A DNA stretch of 64,000 bases. Origin: Sideroxydans sp. GTDB lineage: Bacteria > Pseudomonadota > Gammaproteobacteria > Burkholderiales > Gallionellaceae. Position 1 is the first letter of the stretch. Every line of letters begins with the position of its first letter. The notes beneath the pieces are model-generated. The model was given only the letters and a program-made list of their open reading frames with translations, did not search any database and was not told the DNA's origin. Below, piece by piece: positions 46,795 to 56,000 of the stretch. The stretch covers positions 62,001 through 126,000 of the forward strand of contig JAQTTU010000003.1 of the NCBI GenBank assembly GCA_028710605.1. Direction: 5' to 3'. The position numbers and the translations under genes are program-made.

Positions 46795-48431
46795 TTGATG
46801 GCATCGAGTATGTATTGCGGGTAGTTAATTGCCTCCTTTGTTTCGAACACTCTCAAAGCACAATCTGTCTTGTTATTTCTCATATATATGTGCAGGTCAT
46901 CAACCTGAGCATATTCGACCCCCAGTATTTTGTTTAACACTTCCAAACTATTTGCCTTCAAAAGCTTTGGTTCAAGCGTGTTGTAATTGAAATCTTTCTT
47001 GCCGATTTTTAACTCGCCCTCATCCACAACTTGGTCATAGCAAATCTTAATGTTCTCTTTCTTGTGTGCACCTAAATAGGACTCATATTTATGTTCAAGA
47101 GCGGCTACGTCACCGTCATTATCAGTGACAACACAAACCGAAATTTTTAACTTGTCCGCGATCTCTAAAAAACGAAGGAATGACACACCAACAGAGATCA
47201 CTTCAATGCAATCTTCTATGGGTAATTTATTTTGATTCTGAACTTGATAAGCCTTCTGAACCACCAATTCATCTGAGTCCCCCTCTACCAAAATGGCTTT
47301 TTTACATAGCATCAAACGTAATGTGTCGTAGCCAGCTATTTTCTCGAAAAAACTTTTAGTTCCAGCAGACAGTTCGTTAAGCTTTAACGTCTTTTTATTG
47401 TTGAGCAATATCAAATCGCCTAGCCCCAGTTTATTCGCCACAAAGCTACTGTGTGTTGTCACGATAATCTGTTTGTTTGTGCAACTATCCTTCACGGTTT
47501 TTATAAGCTGGTTAAGTTTAGTGTGGGACAAATGATTTTCCGGCTCTTCTATGAGAATGACATTGGCTTCTTGGGCTTTGTTATGTGCCAGCGCCAAATT
47601 CGTTTTTACGATGCTCTGTTCACCTCTGCCAATAAAGTGAAATGGAATATCGTCAAGATAGGTTGTTAAACTACTTTCCCACGCATTTTTTGACGATAAT
47701 TCAACAGAAATTCTCACCTCTTTTTCGGAAATCTTACTTGCTTCAGCAATTTTTTTGTTTATAGCCTCGATAGCAACGTCGGCCATAAAGTGTTCCTTCA
47801 TTTTTCGATGTGACTGCGAAACGCTCACTAATTCCTCTTGGGATAACAGCTCTTTGACAATTCTTCCAATATAAATATCGGAACCATTTTGATGGCGAAT
47901 AGATGATGAATCAATGAATGCGGATTTAAGTGGAATGTTGCGTGTCGTAATCGAATCGCGATCAAACGTTTTCCATACTACGTGGTAATACTCAATGGGG
48001 ATGGTTGTGACTTCCCCTGCTTTGATTAGAGTTTCATACGCTCCCCTGAAACCTTCGTCGAATTCAATTTTTAGACTTAACCCACAACTTGCCATCTTTT
48101 CGCTATTGCCATCGCCCATCATGAAAGCAATCTCATCCCCACCACTAATATGCAGCTCAATTAGGATTGCAGGGGGCTGCTGTGGCTTACCAGTTGCCAA
48201 GCTTGTAATGTATTCACTTACCGAAGGTTCATTGAATAGATACTGAGAGAGTTCATTACGAAGATAGCGACCATTGTATAAGCCTGTTAGCGCTAGATTT
48301 ATGGCCTCAAGAATGGTGGATTTACCCGCTTCATTGTCGCCGACGATAATATTCAACCCGGCATTCAAATTTAGGGTGAATTTATCTTTAAAGCTCTTGA
48401 AGTTTTGTATGACAACTTTATCAATAATCAT
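46791..48431 (-). CDS. OLD-family ATPase/TOPRIM nuclease, GajA-like
   Basis: The 546-residue protein begins MIIDKVVIQNFKSFKDKFTLNLNAG with Walker A GDNEAGKST near residue 36. The ABC-type signature region is GRGEQSIVKTNLALAHN, Walker B is VILIEEPENHLSHTKL and the switch His is IIVTTHSSF. The C-terminal TOPRIM domain has ILVEGDSDELVVQKAY and VVTDNDGDVAA. This is the class 2 OLD arrangement. With the coupled helicase it forms a Gabija-like antiphage module that degrades invading DNA; the function here is inferred. Low GC and low similarity to neighbours in codon use point to horizontal gain. Confidence 0.85.
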   Translation of the reverse strand: MIIDKVVIQNFKSFKDKFTLNLNAGLNIIVGDNEAGKSTILEAINLALTGLYNGRYLRNELSQYLFNEPSVSEYITSLATGKPQQPPAILIELHISGGDEIAFMMGDGNSEKMASCGLSLKIEFDEGFRGAYETLIKAGEVTTIPIEYYHVVWKTFDRDSITTRNIPLKSAFIDSSSIRHQNGSDIYIGRIVKELLSQEELVSVSQSHRKMKEHFMADVAIEAINKKIAEASKISEKEVRISVELSSKNAWESSLTTYLDDIPFHFIGRGEQSIVKTNLALAHNKAQEANVILIEEPENHLSHTKLNQLIKTVKDSCTNKQIIVTTHSSFVANKLGLGDLILLNNKKTLKLNELSAGTKSFFEKIAGYDTLRLMLCKKAILVEGDSDELVVQKAYQVQNQNKLPIEDCIEVISVGVSFLRFLEIADKLKISVCVVTDNDGDVAALEHKYESYLGAHKKENIKICYDQVVDEGELKIGKKDFNYNTLEPKLLKANSLEVLNKILGVEYAQVDDLHIYMRNNKTDCALRVFETKEAINYPQYILDAIK

Positions 48432-49093
48432 TTAATTTCTTATCCAAGAAGCAGATGAAAAATGATTGGAGACCACGATGTGTCTGGTCTCTACGAAGAA
48501 TGTCTGTAAGAGATAAACCAATGCTTCCCCTTTGTACGAACAAGTCGTACTGCTGGCAACAATTCCCGCAGGAGCGGGGCTTTTCCTTGCGCCAGCCTCA
48601 CTGTTCTGGGGATTCTGCTGTGAGCCTCGCGCCGTGCGTGCAGTGCGATGTGCGTTTAGCAGATTTGCAAGTGGGGCGAACTGTATTGAGTTGGCTGGGT
48701 AGTGTCAATGTGAATGGAAAGAGGCAAAACTAGGGGTAGATTTCCGGCGAGAGCCAACGCTTTTTTTGGGTGGCGGAAGACAATCGGCTGCGGCGGTTTA
48801 AGGTCGCTGATAAATCTTGCATGCTCCCCAATATCGCCAGGTCGTCCGGCATCATAAATGGCTCACCTCATTGGCGCTGAAACTTTTCCACTATGCTTTC
48901 TTCCAGATAACCGAACTTGGCATGTGATTTTGAAACAGAACATCGTGTAGATGCCCGTCAATAGGCGATCTACACGCACCACATGATGTAGAACGCCTAT
49001 TGACGGGCGTTCCCGTGAGGTTTGAAGTAAAAGCCCCACATCAATGCCCGTATCAATTCGCACCAACAGCTTGCTACAATCCCAACCGTCCCA
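48432..49093. other. Gene-poor stretch after the defence cassette
   Basis: About 660 nt between the GajA-like gene and the next antitoxin. It contains a 92-codon open frame (48455-48733, plus) rich in Cys, Arg and Ser with no family features, inverted repeat GAGACCACG...GTGTCTGGTCTC near 48470-48500, and family A copy 6 at its right end. I cannot assign a gene. Confidence 0.5.
48952..49013. repeat. Dispersed hairpin element, family A, copy 6
   Basis: This copy is almost a perfect hairpin: CCCGTCAATAGGCGATCTAC, loop ACGCACCACATGAT, then GTAGAACGCCTATTGACGGG. It shows the family's basic fold. Confidence 0.9.
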
Positions 49094-49115
49094 TCCTTGT
49101 CGAGGAATAACTATC

Positions 49116-49340
49116 ATGCACGCTATCGAATTCCCTGTAGATATTGACCTCAATCAGCAAATCCATTTGCAATTGCCCAAAACAATTCACGCTAATAAAG
49201 CGCGGGTGATTGTGATGTATGAGGAAATAGCGCAGCCATCAAAGCCTGTGAAATTAGGGCTGTTCCAAGGAAAAATAAAAATGGGCGACGATTTCAATGA
49301 GCCATTGCCGGAGAGCTTCTGGCTGGAGGGTAAGTTGTGA
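49116..49340 (+). CDS. Antitoxin of a VapBC-like pair (DUF2281-like)
   Basis: The 74-residue protein begins MHAIEFPVDIDLNQQIHLQLP and ends with the DUF2281-like tail KLGLFQGKIKMGDDFNEPLPESFWLEGKL. Such proteins partner PIN-domain toxins: the N-terminus forms a DNA-binding beta strand and the acidic tail blocks the toxin. GAGGAA stands upstream of the ATG at 49116. An upstream extension in the same frame (49044) is not supported. The stop overlaps the toxin's GTG. Confidence 0.82.
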   Translation: MHAIEFPVDIDLNQQIHLQLPKTIHANKARVIVMYEEIAQPSKPVKLGLFQGKIKMGDDFNEPLPESFWLEGKL

Positions 49341-49723
49341 AACTCTTGCTGGATACCCACGCTTTCCTCTGGATCAACGATGATCCAGAGCGACTGTCCA
49401 AAGCCGTCAGGGAGTTATGTAGTTCGGGCAAGCATGAATTTTATTTGAGCATGGCCTCCGCTTGGGAAATGCAAATCAAATGCCAGCTCGAAAAGCTCAC
49501 TTTGGCGATGCCTGTCGAAGAGTTGGTGAACAAAAATGTGCAAGAGAATAACTTCAAAATACTGGCGATTGAGCTGACTCATATCAGCCATTTAGCAAAA
49601 CTTCCCCCGCACCACAAAGATCCTTTTGACCGCATCATCATCGCCCAAGCAATGCTGGAAGGTATGGCCATCGTCACTGCCGACCAAGCGTTTGCGGCAT
49701 ATACAGTGCCGGTTGTGTGGTGA
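49337..49723 (+). CDS. PIN-domain ribonuclease toxin (VapC-like)
   Basis: The 128-residue PIN protein starts at GTG. It shows LLLDTHAFLWINDDPERLS with the first acidic residue, SMASAWEMQIKCQLEKL with the second, and DPFDRIIIAQAMLEGMAIVTADQAFAAY with the last two acidic residues. This 'DTHafLW...DPFDRiiiAQA' pattern belongs to the sll0205-like branch of VapC toxins. It should cut RNA unless held by the antitoxin. Coupled to the antitoxin by a GTGA overlap, and followed by a terminator. Confidence 0.88.
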   Translation: MKLLLDTHAFLWINDDPERLSKAVRELCSSGKHEFYLSMASAWEMQIKCQLEKLTLAMPVEELVNKNVQENNFKILAIELTHISHLAKLPPHHKDPFDRIIIAQAMLEGMAIVTADQAFAAYTVPVVW

Positions 49724-49761
49724 TAGAGCGGTAGGGGTCGGCCTCGGTTGATCCTGTAGTC

Positions 49762-49799
49762 ACCAAACAAAACACCCCGATTCGGGGCGTTTTGTTTGG
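49762..49799 (+). terminator. Rho-independent terminator after the toxin gene
   Basis: CCAAACAAAACACCCCG, loop ATT, CGGGGCGTTTTGTTTGG: a long stem with a T-rich right arm. It lies 39 nt after the PIN gene. Confidence 0.85.
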
Positions 49800-49825
49800 A
49801 ATTTTCAACACGTCATTACTAGAAG

Positions 49826-49898
49826 ATGCCCGCCAATAGGCAATCTACGCATTGCACTTGATGGAGAGTGGCGTGTCTATTGGCTTGCGGGCAAGCGC
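49826..49898. repeat. Dispersed hairpin element, family A, copy 7
   Basis: GCCCGCCAATAGGCAATCTA, CACTTGATGGAGAGTGGCGT and CTATTGGCTTGCGGGCAAGC. Its right end overlaps the last codons of the GNAT gene at 49877-50362 and supplies that gene's stop codon. Confidence 0.87.
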
Positions 49899-50362
49899 TT
49901 AATCATGGGAATGCACGCCAGAGACACGCCGCTGGACGAGCAGTAACTTGAGACCGTATCGCCGACAAATCCCAGCGACCGATAGAACGGGACGGCGTTG
50001 AGCGTTGCATCCAGCTTGAGTTGCGCCAAGCCTGCACCAATTGCCAGATGTTCCAGATACGCCATCATCATGCGCCCTATGCCGCGCCGCATCTGCGACG
50101 GATGGACGAACACCGCGTCGACTTGCCCCGACCCAAGATCGACCATGCCGCTGGCAACCACCTTGTCTCCGACCGTAGCGACGTAAGCCTTGTCCGCTAT
50201 CATCTGCACGAACGGCTGCGACCAGTTCCACGTCGTCCACACTTCCAGATCGTGCGCCGGGTAATGCCCCGTGCATTGGCCGTTGATCGCCGCGATGCGG
50301 ATGTCGAAGATAGCCTGCGCATCGGCGGCGGTCGCTTTGCGGATTTTGATTTCGTTCGTCAT
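49877..50362 (-). CDS. GNAT-family N-acetyltransferase
   Basis: The 161-residue protein has the GNAT fold: IKIRKATAADAQAIFDIR at the N-terminus, VDAVFVHPSQMRRGIGRMMMAYLEH with the acetyl-CoA P-loop (RRGIGR), and a C-terminal LNAVPFYRSLGFVGD. The acceptor substrate is unknown. The final residues, RLPASQ, and the TAG stop come from a family A repeat, so the original end may have been lost. Confidence 0.85.
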   Translation of the reverse strand: MTNEIKIRKATAADAQAIFDIRIAAINGQCTGHYPAHDLEVWTTWNWSQPFVQMIADKAYVATVGDKVVASGMVDLGSGQVDAVFVHPSQMRRGIGRMMMAYLEHLAIGAGLAQLKLDATLNAVPFYRSLGFVGDTVSSYCSSSGVSLACIPMIKRLPASQ

Positions 50363-50398
50363 CTGGAATTTATCTGCAAGCCGCGTCGGCGGGCAATT

Positions 50399-50452
50399 GT
50401 AGGAGCGAGCTTGCTCGCGAAAGCGCTTTCGCGAGCAAGTTCGCTCCTACAA
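50399..50452. repeat. Palindromic repeat, family F, copy 1
   Basis: GTAGGAGCGAGCTTGCTCGC, GAAAGCGCTTTC, then the complement. It is a near-perfect 54-nt palindrome between tldD and the GNAT gene. Similar sequences are known as REP-type repeats in Pseudomonas. Second copy at 62445-62498. Confidence 0.88.
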
Positions 50453-50492
50453 CGGCGCAATGGCGGATGCGTTTGCGCCCCTTGCCTAATGC

Positions 50493-51932
50493 CTACGCCG
50501 TGCCGCCCACCGTCAACCCGTCAATCCTCACCGTCGGTTGTCCCACGCCGACCGGCACGCTCTGCCCTTCTTTGCCGCAAGTGCCGACACCGGGATCGAG
50601 CATCAGGTCGTTGCCGACCATGCTCACGCGCATCAGGGCTTCCGGGCCGTTGCCGATCAGGGTTGCGCCTTTCACCGGGTAGGTGATTTTGCCGTTTTCG
50701 ATCATGTAGGCTTCGGTGGTGGAGAACACGAATTTGCCGCTGGTGATGTCCACCTGTCCGCCGCCGAAGTTGGCGGCATACAGCCCGTGTTTGACCGAGG
50801 CAATGATCTCGTCGCGGGTCTTGTCGCCGTTGAGCATCATGGTGTTGGTCATGCGCGGGATGGGCAGGTGGGCGAACGATTCGCGCCGCGCGTTGCCGGT
50901 CACCGCCACGCCCATCAGGCGCGCGTTCATGGTGTCTTGCAGGTAGCCGCGCAGGATGCCGTCTTCGATCAGCACGGTGCGTTGCGTGGGGTTGCCTTCG
51001 TCGTCCATATTGAGCGAGCCGCGCCGGTCTTTAATCGTGCCGTCATCCACCACGGTCACGCCTTTGGCCGCGACTTGTTGGCCGACGCGACCGGAAAAGG
51101 CAGAGCTGCCCTTGCGATTGAAGTCGCCTTCCAGCCCGTGTCCCACCGCTTCGTGCAACAAGATGCCCGGCCAGCCGCTGCCCAGCACCACGGTCATGTT
51201 GCCCGCCGGAGCGGGACGCGCTTCCAGCGCGACGCTGGCCTGATGCACGGCCTCTTTGGCGTAGCGTTGCAAAATTTCTTCGCTGAAATAATCGTAACCG
51301 AAACGTCCGCCGCCACCCGCCGAGCCTTGCTCGCGCCGTCCGTTGCTTTCCATGATGACTTGCAGCGACAGGCGCACCAGCGGGCGGATGTCGGCATTCA
51401 GCAGGCCGTCGCTGCGCGCCACCAGCACCACGTCATACTCGCCCGCCAAGCCCGCCATCACTTGGGTGACGCGCGGATCGAGGGCGCGCGCGATGCGTTC
51501 CAGCCGTTCCAGCAGCGCGACTTTTTGTTCGGCTTTGAGTGTGGCGATGGGGTCGTGCGGCAGATAGAGATCGCCGGTCTTGCCCGCTTTCAGCAGCGGC
51601 GCTTTTTGCCTGCCGCCCTGGCGCGCGATGGCGCGCGTGGCTTGCGCCGCGCTTTCCAATGCGCCCATGCTGATGTCATCGGAATAGGCGAACGCGGTTT
51701 TCTCGCCGCTCACCGCGCGCACGCCGACACCCTGGTCTATGCTGAAGCTGCCGGATTTGACGATGCCTTCTTCCAGAGACCAGCTTTCGGCGCGGCTGTA
51801 CTGGAAATACAGGTCGGCGTAATCCAGACGGTGCGTCATCATGCTGCCGAACACGTGCTGCAACTGCGCGGCGCTCAGGCCGTGCGCGGTGAGCAACGCC
51901 TGCTGCGCCAACTGCATGGAGGATTTGTTCAT
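50493..51932 (-). CDS. tldD: Metalloprotease TldD
   Basis: The 479-residue protein is the zinc-bearing subunit of the TldD/TldE protease, which degrades unfolded peptides and matures some modified peptides. The metal motif is [18 protein letters not shown] (HExxxH) near residue 255. [26 protein letters not shown] lies in the N-terminal half, and [33 protein letters not shown] closes it. The ATG at 51932 overlaps the nit stop (ATGA) and is preferred to an in-frame start at 51944. The partner tldE is not in the window. Confidence 0.96.
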   Translation of the reverse strand: MNKSSMQLAQQALLTAHGLSAAQLQHVFGSMMTHRLDYADLYFQYSRAESWSLEEGIVKSGSFSIDQGVGVRAVSGEKTAFAYSDDISMGALESAAQATRAIARQGGRQKAPLLKAGKTGDLYLPHDPIATLKAEQKVALLERLERIARALDPRVTQVMAGLAGEYDVVLVARSDGLLNADIRPLVRLSLQVIMESNGRREQGSAGGGGRFGYDYFSEEILQRYAKEAVHQASVALEARPAPAGNMTVVLGSGWPGILLHEAVGHGLEGDFNRKGSSAFSGRVGQQVAAKGVTVVDDGTIKDRRGSLNMDDEGNPTQRTVLIEDGILRGYLQDTMNARLMGVAVTGNARRESFAHLPIPRMTNTMMLNGDKTRDEIIASVKHGLYAANFGGGQVDITSGKFVFSTTEAYMIENGKITYPVKGATLIGNGPEALMRVSMVGNDLMLDPGVGTCGKEGQSVPVGVGQPTVRIDGLTVGGTA

Positions 51933-52786
51933 ACCTTGTCGCAAGACAATGTGCGGTGCGACAGGGCGGGCAGGCTGTTGCGCAAGCTGACTTGATAGTT
52001 CATATCGACATCGGCGATCACCACGCCGGAGCCGCGTTGCAGTTCATCCACGATGCGCCCCCACGGATCGACGATCATGCTGTGGCCGTGCGTCTCGCGC
52101 CCGCTCACGTGGTAGCCGCCTTGTGCGGCGGCGATAACGTAGGACAAATTTTCGATGGCGCGCGCGCGCACCAGCGGCTCCCAGTGCACTTTGCCGGTGG
52201 TGGCGGTGAACGCCGACGGCAGCACGATGATGTTCACGTCGTTCATGGCGCGGAAAATTTCGGGGAAGCGCAGGTCGTAGCACACCGCCAGACCGATGCG
52301 CCCGAACGGGGTATCCACCACCACCACTTTGTCGCCCGCTTCGATGGTGTTGGCTTCGTTGTAATGCTCGTTGCCCAGCGTCAGGCTGAACAGGTGAATC
52401 TTGTCGTAACGCGCGACCTGCTCGCCTTTGTCGTCAAACACCAGCAGGCTGTTGCGCACCTTGTCCGGCGTGCTGGCCGCCAGCGGCAGCGAACCCATCA
52501 ACCAGATTTTGTGCGTGCGCGCCATTTCGCTCATGAAGCTCTGGATCGCGCCCTGTCCCGGCTCTTCGCGCACTTGAACCATGTCCTGATTCTTCAAACT
52601 CATGATGGCGAAAAATTCCGGCAGCACCACCAGCTTTGCGCCTTGCGCCGCCGCATCCGCGATCAGGCGGCGCGCCTCGCTCAGGTTGCCCTCGACCTTG
52701 GGGCCGGAAGCCATCTGGATAGCGGCCACCTTGAAGTTGTTGAGTTTGGGGCCGCTGTACGCTTTGGTGTTTTCGAGTGAAGACAT
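51929..52786 (-). CDS. Carbon-nitrogen hydrolase (nitrilase superfamily, Nit-like)
   Basis: The 285-residue protein has the Glu-Lys-Cys triad: [19 protein letters not shown] and [14 protein letters not shown]. The core begins [17 protein letters not shown]. Its sequence fits the Nit1/Nit2 branch, whose bacterial members remove deaminated glutathione or hydrolyse omega-amides; the exact substrate is unproven. It is translationally coupled to tldD, an arrangement common in betaproteobacteria. Confidence 0.9.
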   Translation of the reverse strand: MSSLENTKAYSGPKLNNFKVAAIQMASGPKVEGNLSEARRLIADAAAQGAKLVVLPEFFAIMSLKNQDMVQVREEPGQGAIQSFMSEMARTHKIWLMGSLPLAASTPDKVRNSLLVFDDKGEQVARYDKIHLFSLTLGNEHYNEANTIEAGDKVVVVDTPFGRIGLAVCYDLRFPEIFRAMNDVNIIVLPSAFTATTGKVHWEPLVRARAIENLSYVIAAAQGGYHVSGRETHGHSMIVDPWGRIVDELQRGSGVVIADVDMNYQVSLRNSLPALSHRTLSCDKV

Positions 52787-52842
52787 GATTCGCTGACTTT
52801 CGAGGTTTTGTTATTCGGGGTTACGTTGTTTGAAACAAAAAA

Positions 52843-52978
52843 ATTTAGCCACGGATGAACACGGATTATCGCTGATTGGGTAGGTGCGAATTTATTCGCA
52901 CATTAGAATTTATTTGTGCGAATGAATTCGCACCTACACAAATTTCCCTTTTTCCTTATCCGTGTTCATCCGTGGTTG
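52843..52978. repeat. Nested inverted repeats, families I and G
   Basis: The outer arms TTAGCCACGGATGAACACGG and ATCCGTGTTCATCCGTGG enclose a family G palindrome at 52879-52938 (GTAGGTGCGAATTTATTCGC and GCGAATGAATTCGCACCTAC). This accounts for most of the gap between yhdP and nit. Confidence 0.85.
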
Positions 52979-53004
52979 AATGGCTTTTATGGTTTGCTGC
53001 AAAT

Positions 53005-56000
53005 TTATTCGCCTGCGCCTTTCGGCACGGCTTGGGTTCGTCCGATTTTTTCCACTTTCGGATCCTGCCAACTGCCGCTGACATTGTAGTCAAACGACAC
53101 CAGCTTATCGAGCGGATCGCTCAATATTTTATTCGCCAGCAGCACGCCTACCCCCACCACAGGAGGAAACACGGCGAAGGATAACAGCGATACGTTATCA
53201 CCTATGGTGGGCATTACGCGCACTTTGAGTTGCTGCGTTTCGCGCTCCAGATCGACTTGTCCGTTGAGCGTGATCCTGGCGGCCGCTCCGGTCATTTTGA
53301 AATCGGCATCCTTGATTAGTCCGTGCACGATCACGGCCTGCCCTTCGATGCTGTCGAATTCAAAACCCGGACTCAGCACATCGGTAAAGTCCAGCGAGAT
53401 ACGCTTGGGTATGGATTGCAGGCTCAGCACGCCGAGCAGTTTGGCCGCGCCCGGATTGACTTGCAGAAAACGCCCCTTGCCGGTCTTCAGCTTCAGCGTT
53501 CCGTTCAAACTGCCGTAGTTGAATTCATCCGGCGCGCCGCTCCATTCCAGTTCGCAGTCCAGCGTGCCGCTGCCGTCCTTGAGACTTTCCGGGTAACCGG
53601 AACGCGCCAGAATCTTGCCCGCGTCGGTGATCTCGATTTTCGTTTTGAGCTGCGTCTGCTGCGGCGCGGCACTCCATTTGCCGCTGCTGCTGATCACGCC
53701 GTCCGGGTTGGTCAAGCGCAGATTTTCCAGCAGCACCGCGCCGTCCGCGCTGCTGACCAGCATTTCCAGTTTGCCCAGTTGGCGGCCTTTCCAGCTCAGC
53801 TTGTCGATCGCCATATCGAGCGTGGGTATGCTCAGTTTGTCCGTTTTGTTTTCAGCGGCAGCCGCCGCGATTTGCGGCTGCGGCATTTCGTTTTCGCCCT
53901 CGCCCAGCATGGCGTTCTTCAGGCGCACCAGCAGACGGCCTTCGTTTTGCGGTTGCCAGATCAGATCGCCGTTCACTTCGCGCGAAAACAGGCGCGTGCT
54001 GACCAGACCGTTGCGCCCGCTGCCGCGAATGTTCAACTGGTGCACGGTGTTGCCGTACCCATGAAGCGTGCCCAGCGTCACGTTGATGCCGGCGATGTTG
54101 GGCAACCCGCCTTCGCCGCCGGAAAAATCGGACCAGCCGTTCCAGCCCTCCAGCGCAAACTGCGGCAGCTCGCCCGCCACCACGATACCCTCGACACTCG
54201 GCTTGGCTTCGGTGTCGCCGAATAATAGTGAACCGCGCTTGATATTCCATTTACCTTGCGCATCGGCGACGCGCGTCAGTTCGGCACGCAGCAAATCGCC
54301 GTAACGCAGCTTGAACCTGTCCTGCATCGAGGTTATGTCTTTCTGCTCGAAGCGCACTTGCACGCGCTCGGCAGCGCTCTTGGCAAACGGCTGGGGCAGC
54401 GTGGATTGCAAGCCGCGCAAATCGGAAGTCACCCTCACATCGGCCATTTTGTTTTGCACCTTGACCTCGGCTGTCCAGTCCGTTTTTCCGTGCAAGCGCC
54501 GCAGCAAAGGATAGGTGTAATTGGCGGGCAGGTTGTCGGCATTCAGTCTGCCGGAAGCCTGCGTGAGCAAGGTGTCGTTTTCGCTGCGCAGCGTGATGCG
54601 CGCCGGGCCACCCAGCACCTGCGCATTGATGTCGTTCGCTTGCAGGGAATTGTTGGTGAACGACAGCGTACCGCTGGCAAAACTGAGCAGCGGCACTTGC
54701 GCGGCCAGATCGACTTCGTTGTTGAAGAACCGGTAACTGCCCGCCACTTTGGCCGGTGTCTTGCCGCTCAGTGGGATGTCGAGTTTCAGTTTCAGCAGTC
54801 CGTCGCCGCGCGCATGGATGCTGTCGGTGTAGCCGTCCAGATAGCCGCGCACCGGGCTGTTGCGGATGTAATCCAGGCAGCGTTGCGTGGCATCCGCCGC
54901 TTCGCCGTTGACCTGCATCACCAGTTCGTCGGCCAGCGTGTCGGGCAATACCACGCTCACATTTTGCAACGATGCGCCCGCCGTCATCGCCGTCGCGGCG
55001 CGCACTTCCAGCAGCCTGCCCTGAATCAGCAGATTCGCCGCCGCGCGCTCGATGCGCGGCCAGCCGGGGTCGAATTCGATGGCGACGTTGTGCGCTTGCG
55101 CTTCGATTTTGAACATGCCTTTTTTGCTGTCCGGAAAAGGGAAGTCGCGCAGATCGCCGCGCACGCGCATCTTGAACGAACTCGCCATGCCGTCCTGCAA
55201 GCCGGTTTGCAGCCAGCGATAAGTTGCATCATCGAAAGCGTGCATCGGGATATAGCGCGCGGCATGCGTCACCGAGGCGCGCGTCAAGTCGATGGTGATG
55301 TCGGCCACGCCGGGGCCGTCGTCGATCTGATAGCTGCCGTACACCGTGCCGTCCACATCGGCGTTGCGCACCTGCGCATTGTTCAGCTTCACATCCCAGC
55401 CGTGCCCGTTGCGCTGCCAGTCCAGCCGCCCCGCCAGATAGTTGAACTGCAATTCTTCCGCCAGAAAACCCGGTGCCTGCACGCGCAGGCCGCGACTGTC
55501 CAGACGCAACATGCCGTCGCTGTCGTTGCCGTCCACCTCGCCGCTCAAGCCGGAGAACCCCGGCTGCGCGCCCACTTGGCTCACCCCGACATCCTCGAAG
55601 CGGGCACGCACGCGATACTGCGCCAAACGTTGTTCATCGCCCTGCCAGCTCGCGTGCAAATCGCTCAAGCGGCCTTGCGGCGACAAGGCGAGCAGGCGAT
55701 CTTTCATCTCTGCCTCAAGCGGAAAATAGCCCAGCAGCGTGTTGATGTCGGCCAGTTCGATGGCATTCGCCTTGATCTCGCCCGAGGCTGAACGGTAACT
55801 CTGCTTGGGAGAAATACGCAGAAACAAATCCGTCGGTTTGAGCGCAAAACCGTTGCGCATGCGCAAGGCCAGTTGCCGCGTCTCGATTTCAAAACCGTCC
55901 TCAGCTTGCCGCCAACCCAGGCGACCGCGCAGCCGGTTCAAATCCAGTTGCGGCAAATCGGCGGCCAGTTGCGCGCCCACCCCGTGCAGATCGACATCCG

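Noticed and set aside
48455-48733. A 92-codon open frame as a gene
   Set aside because: No ribosome site, no recognisable family and unusual composition; kept only as an unexplained region.
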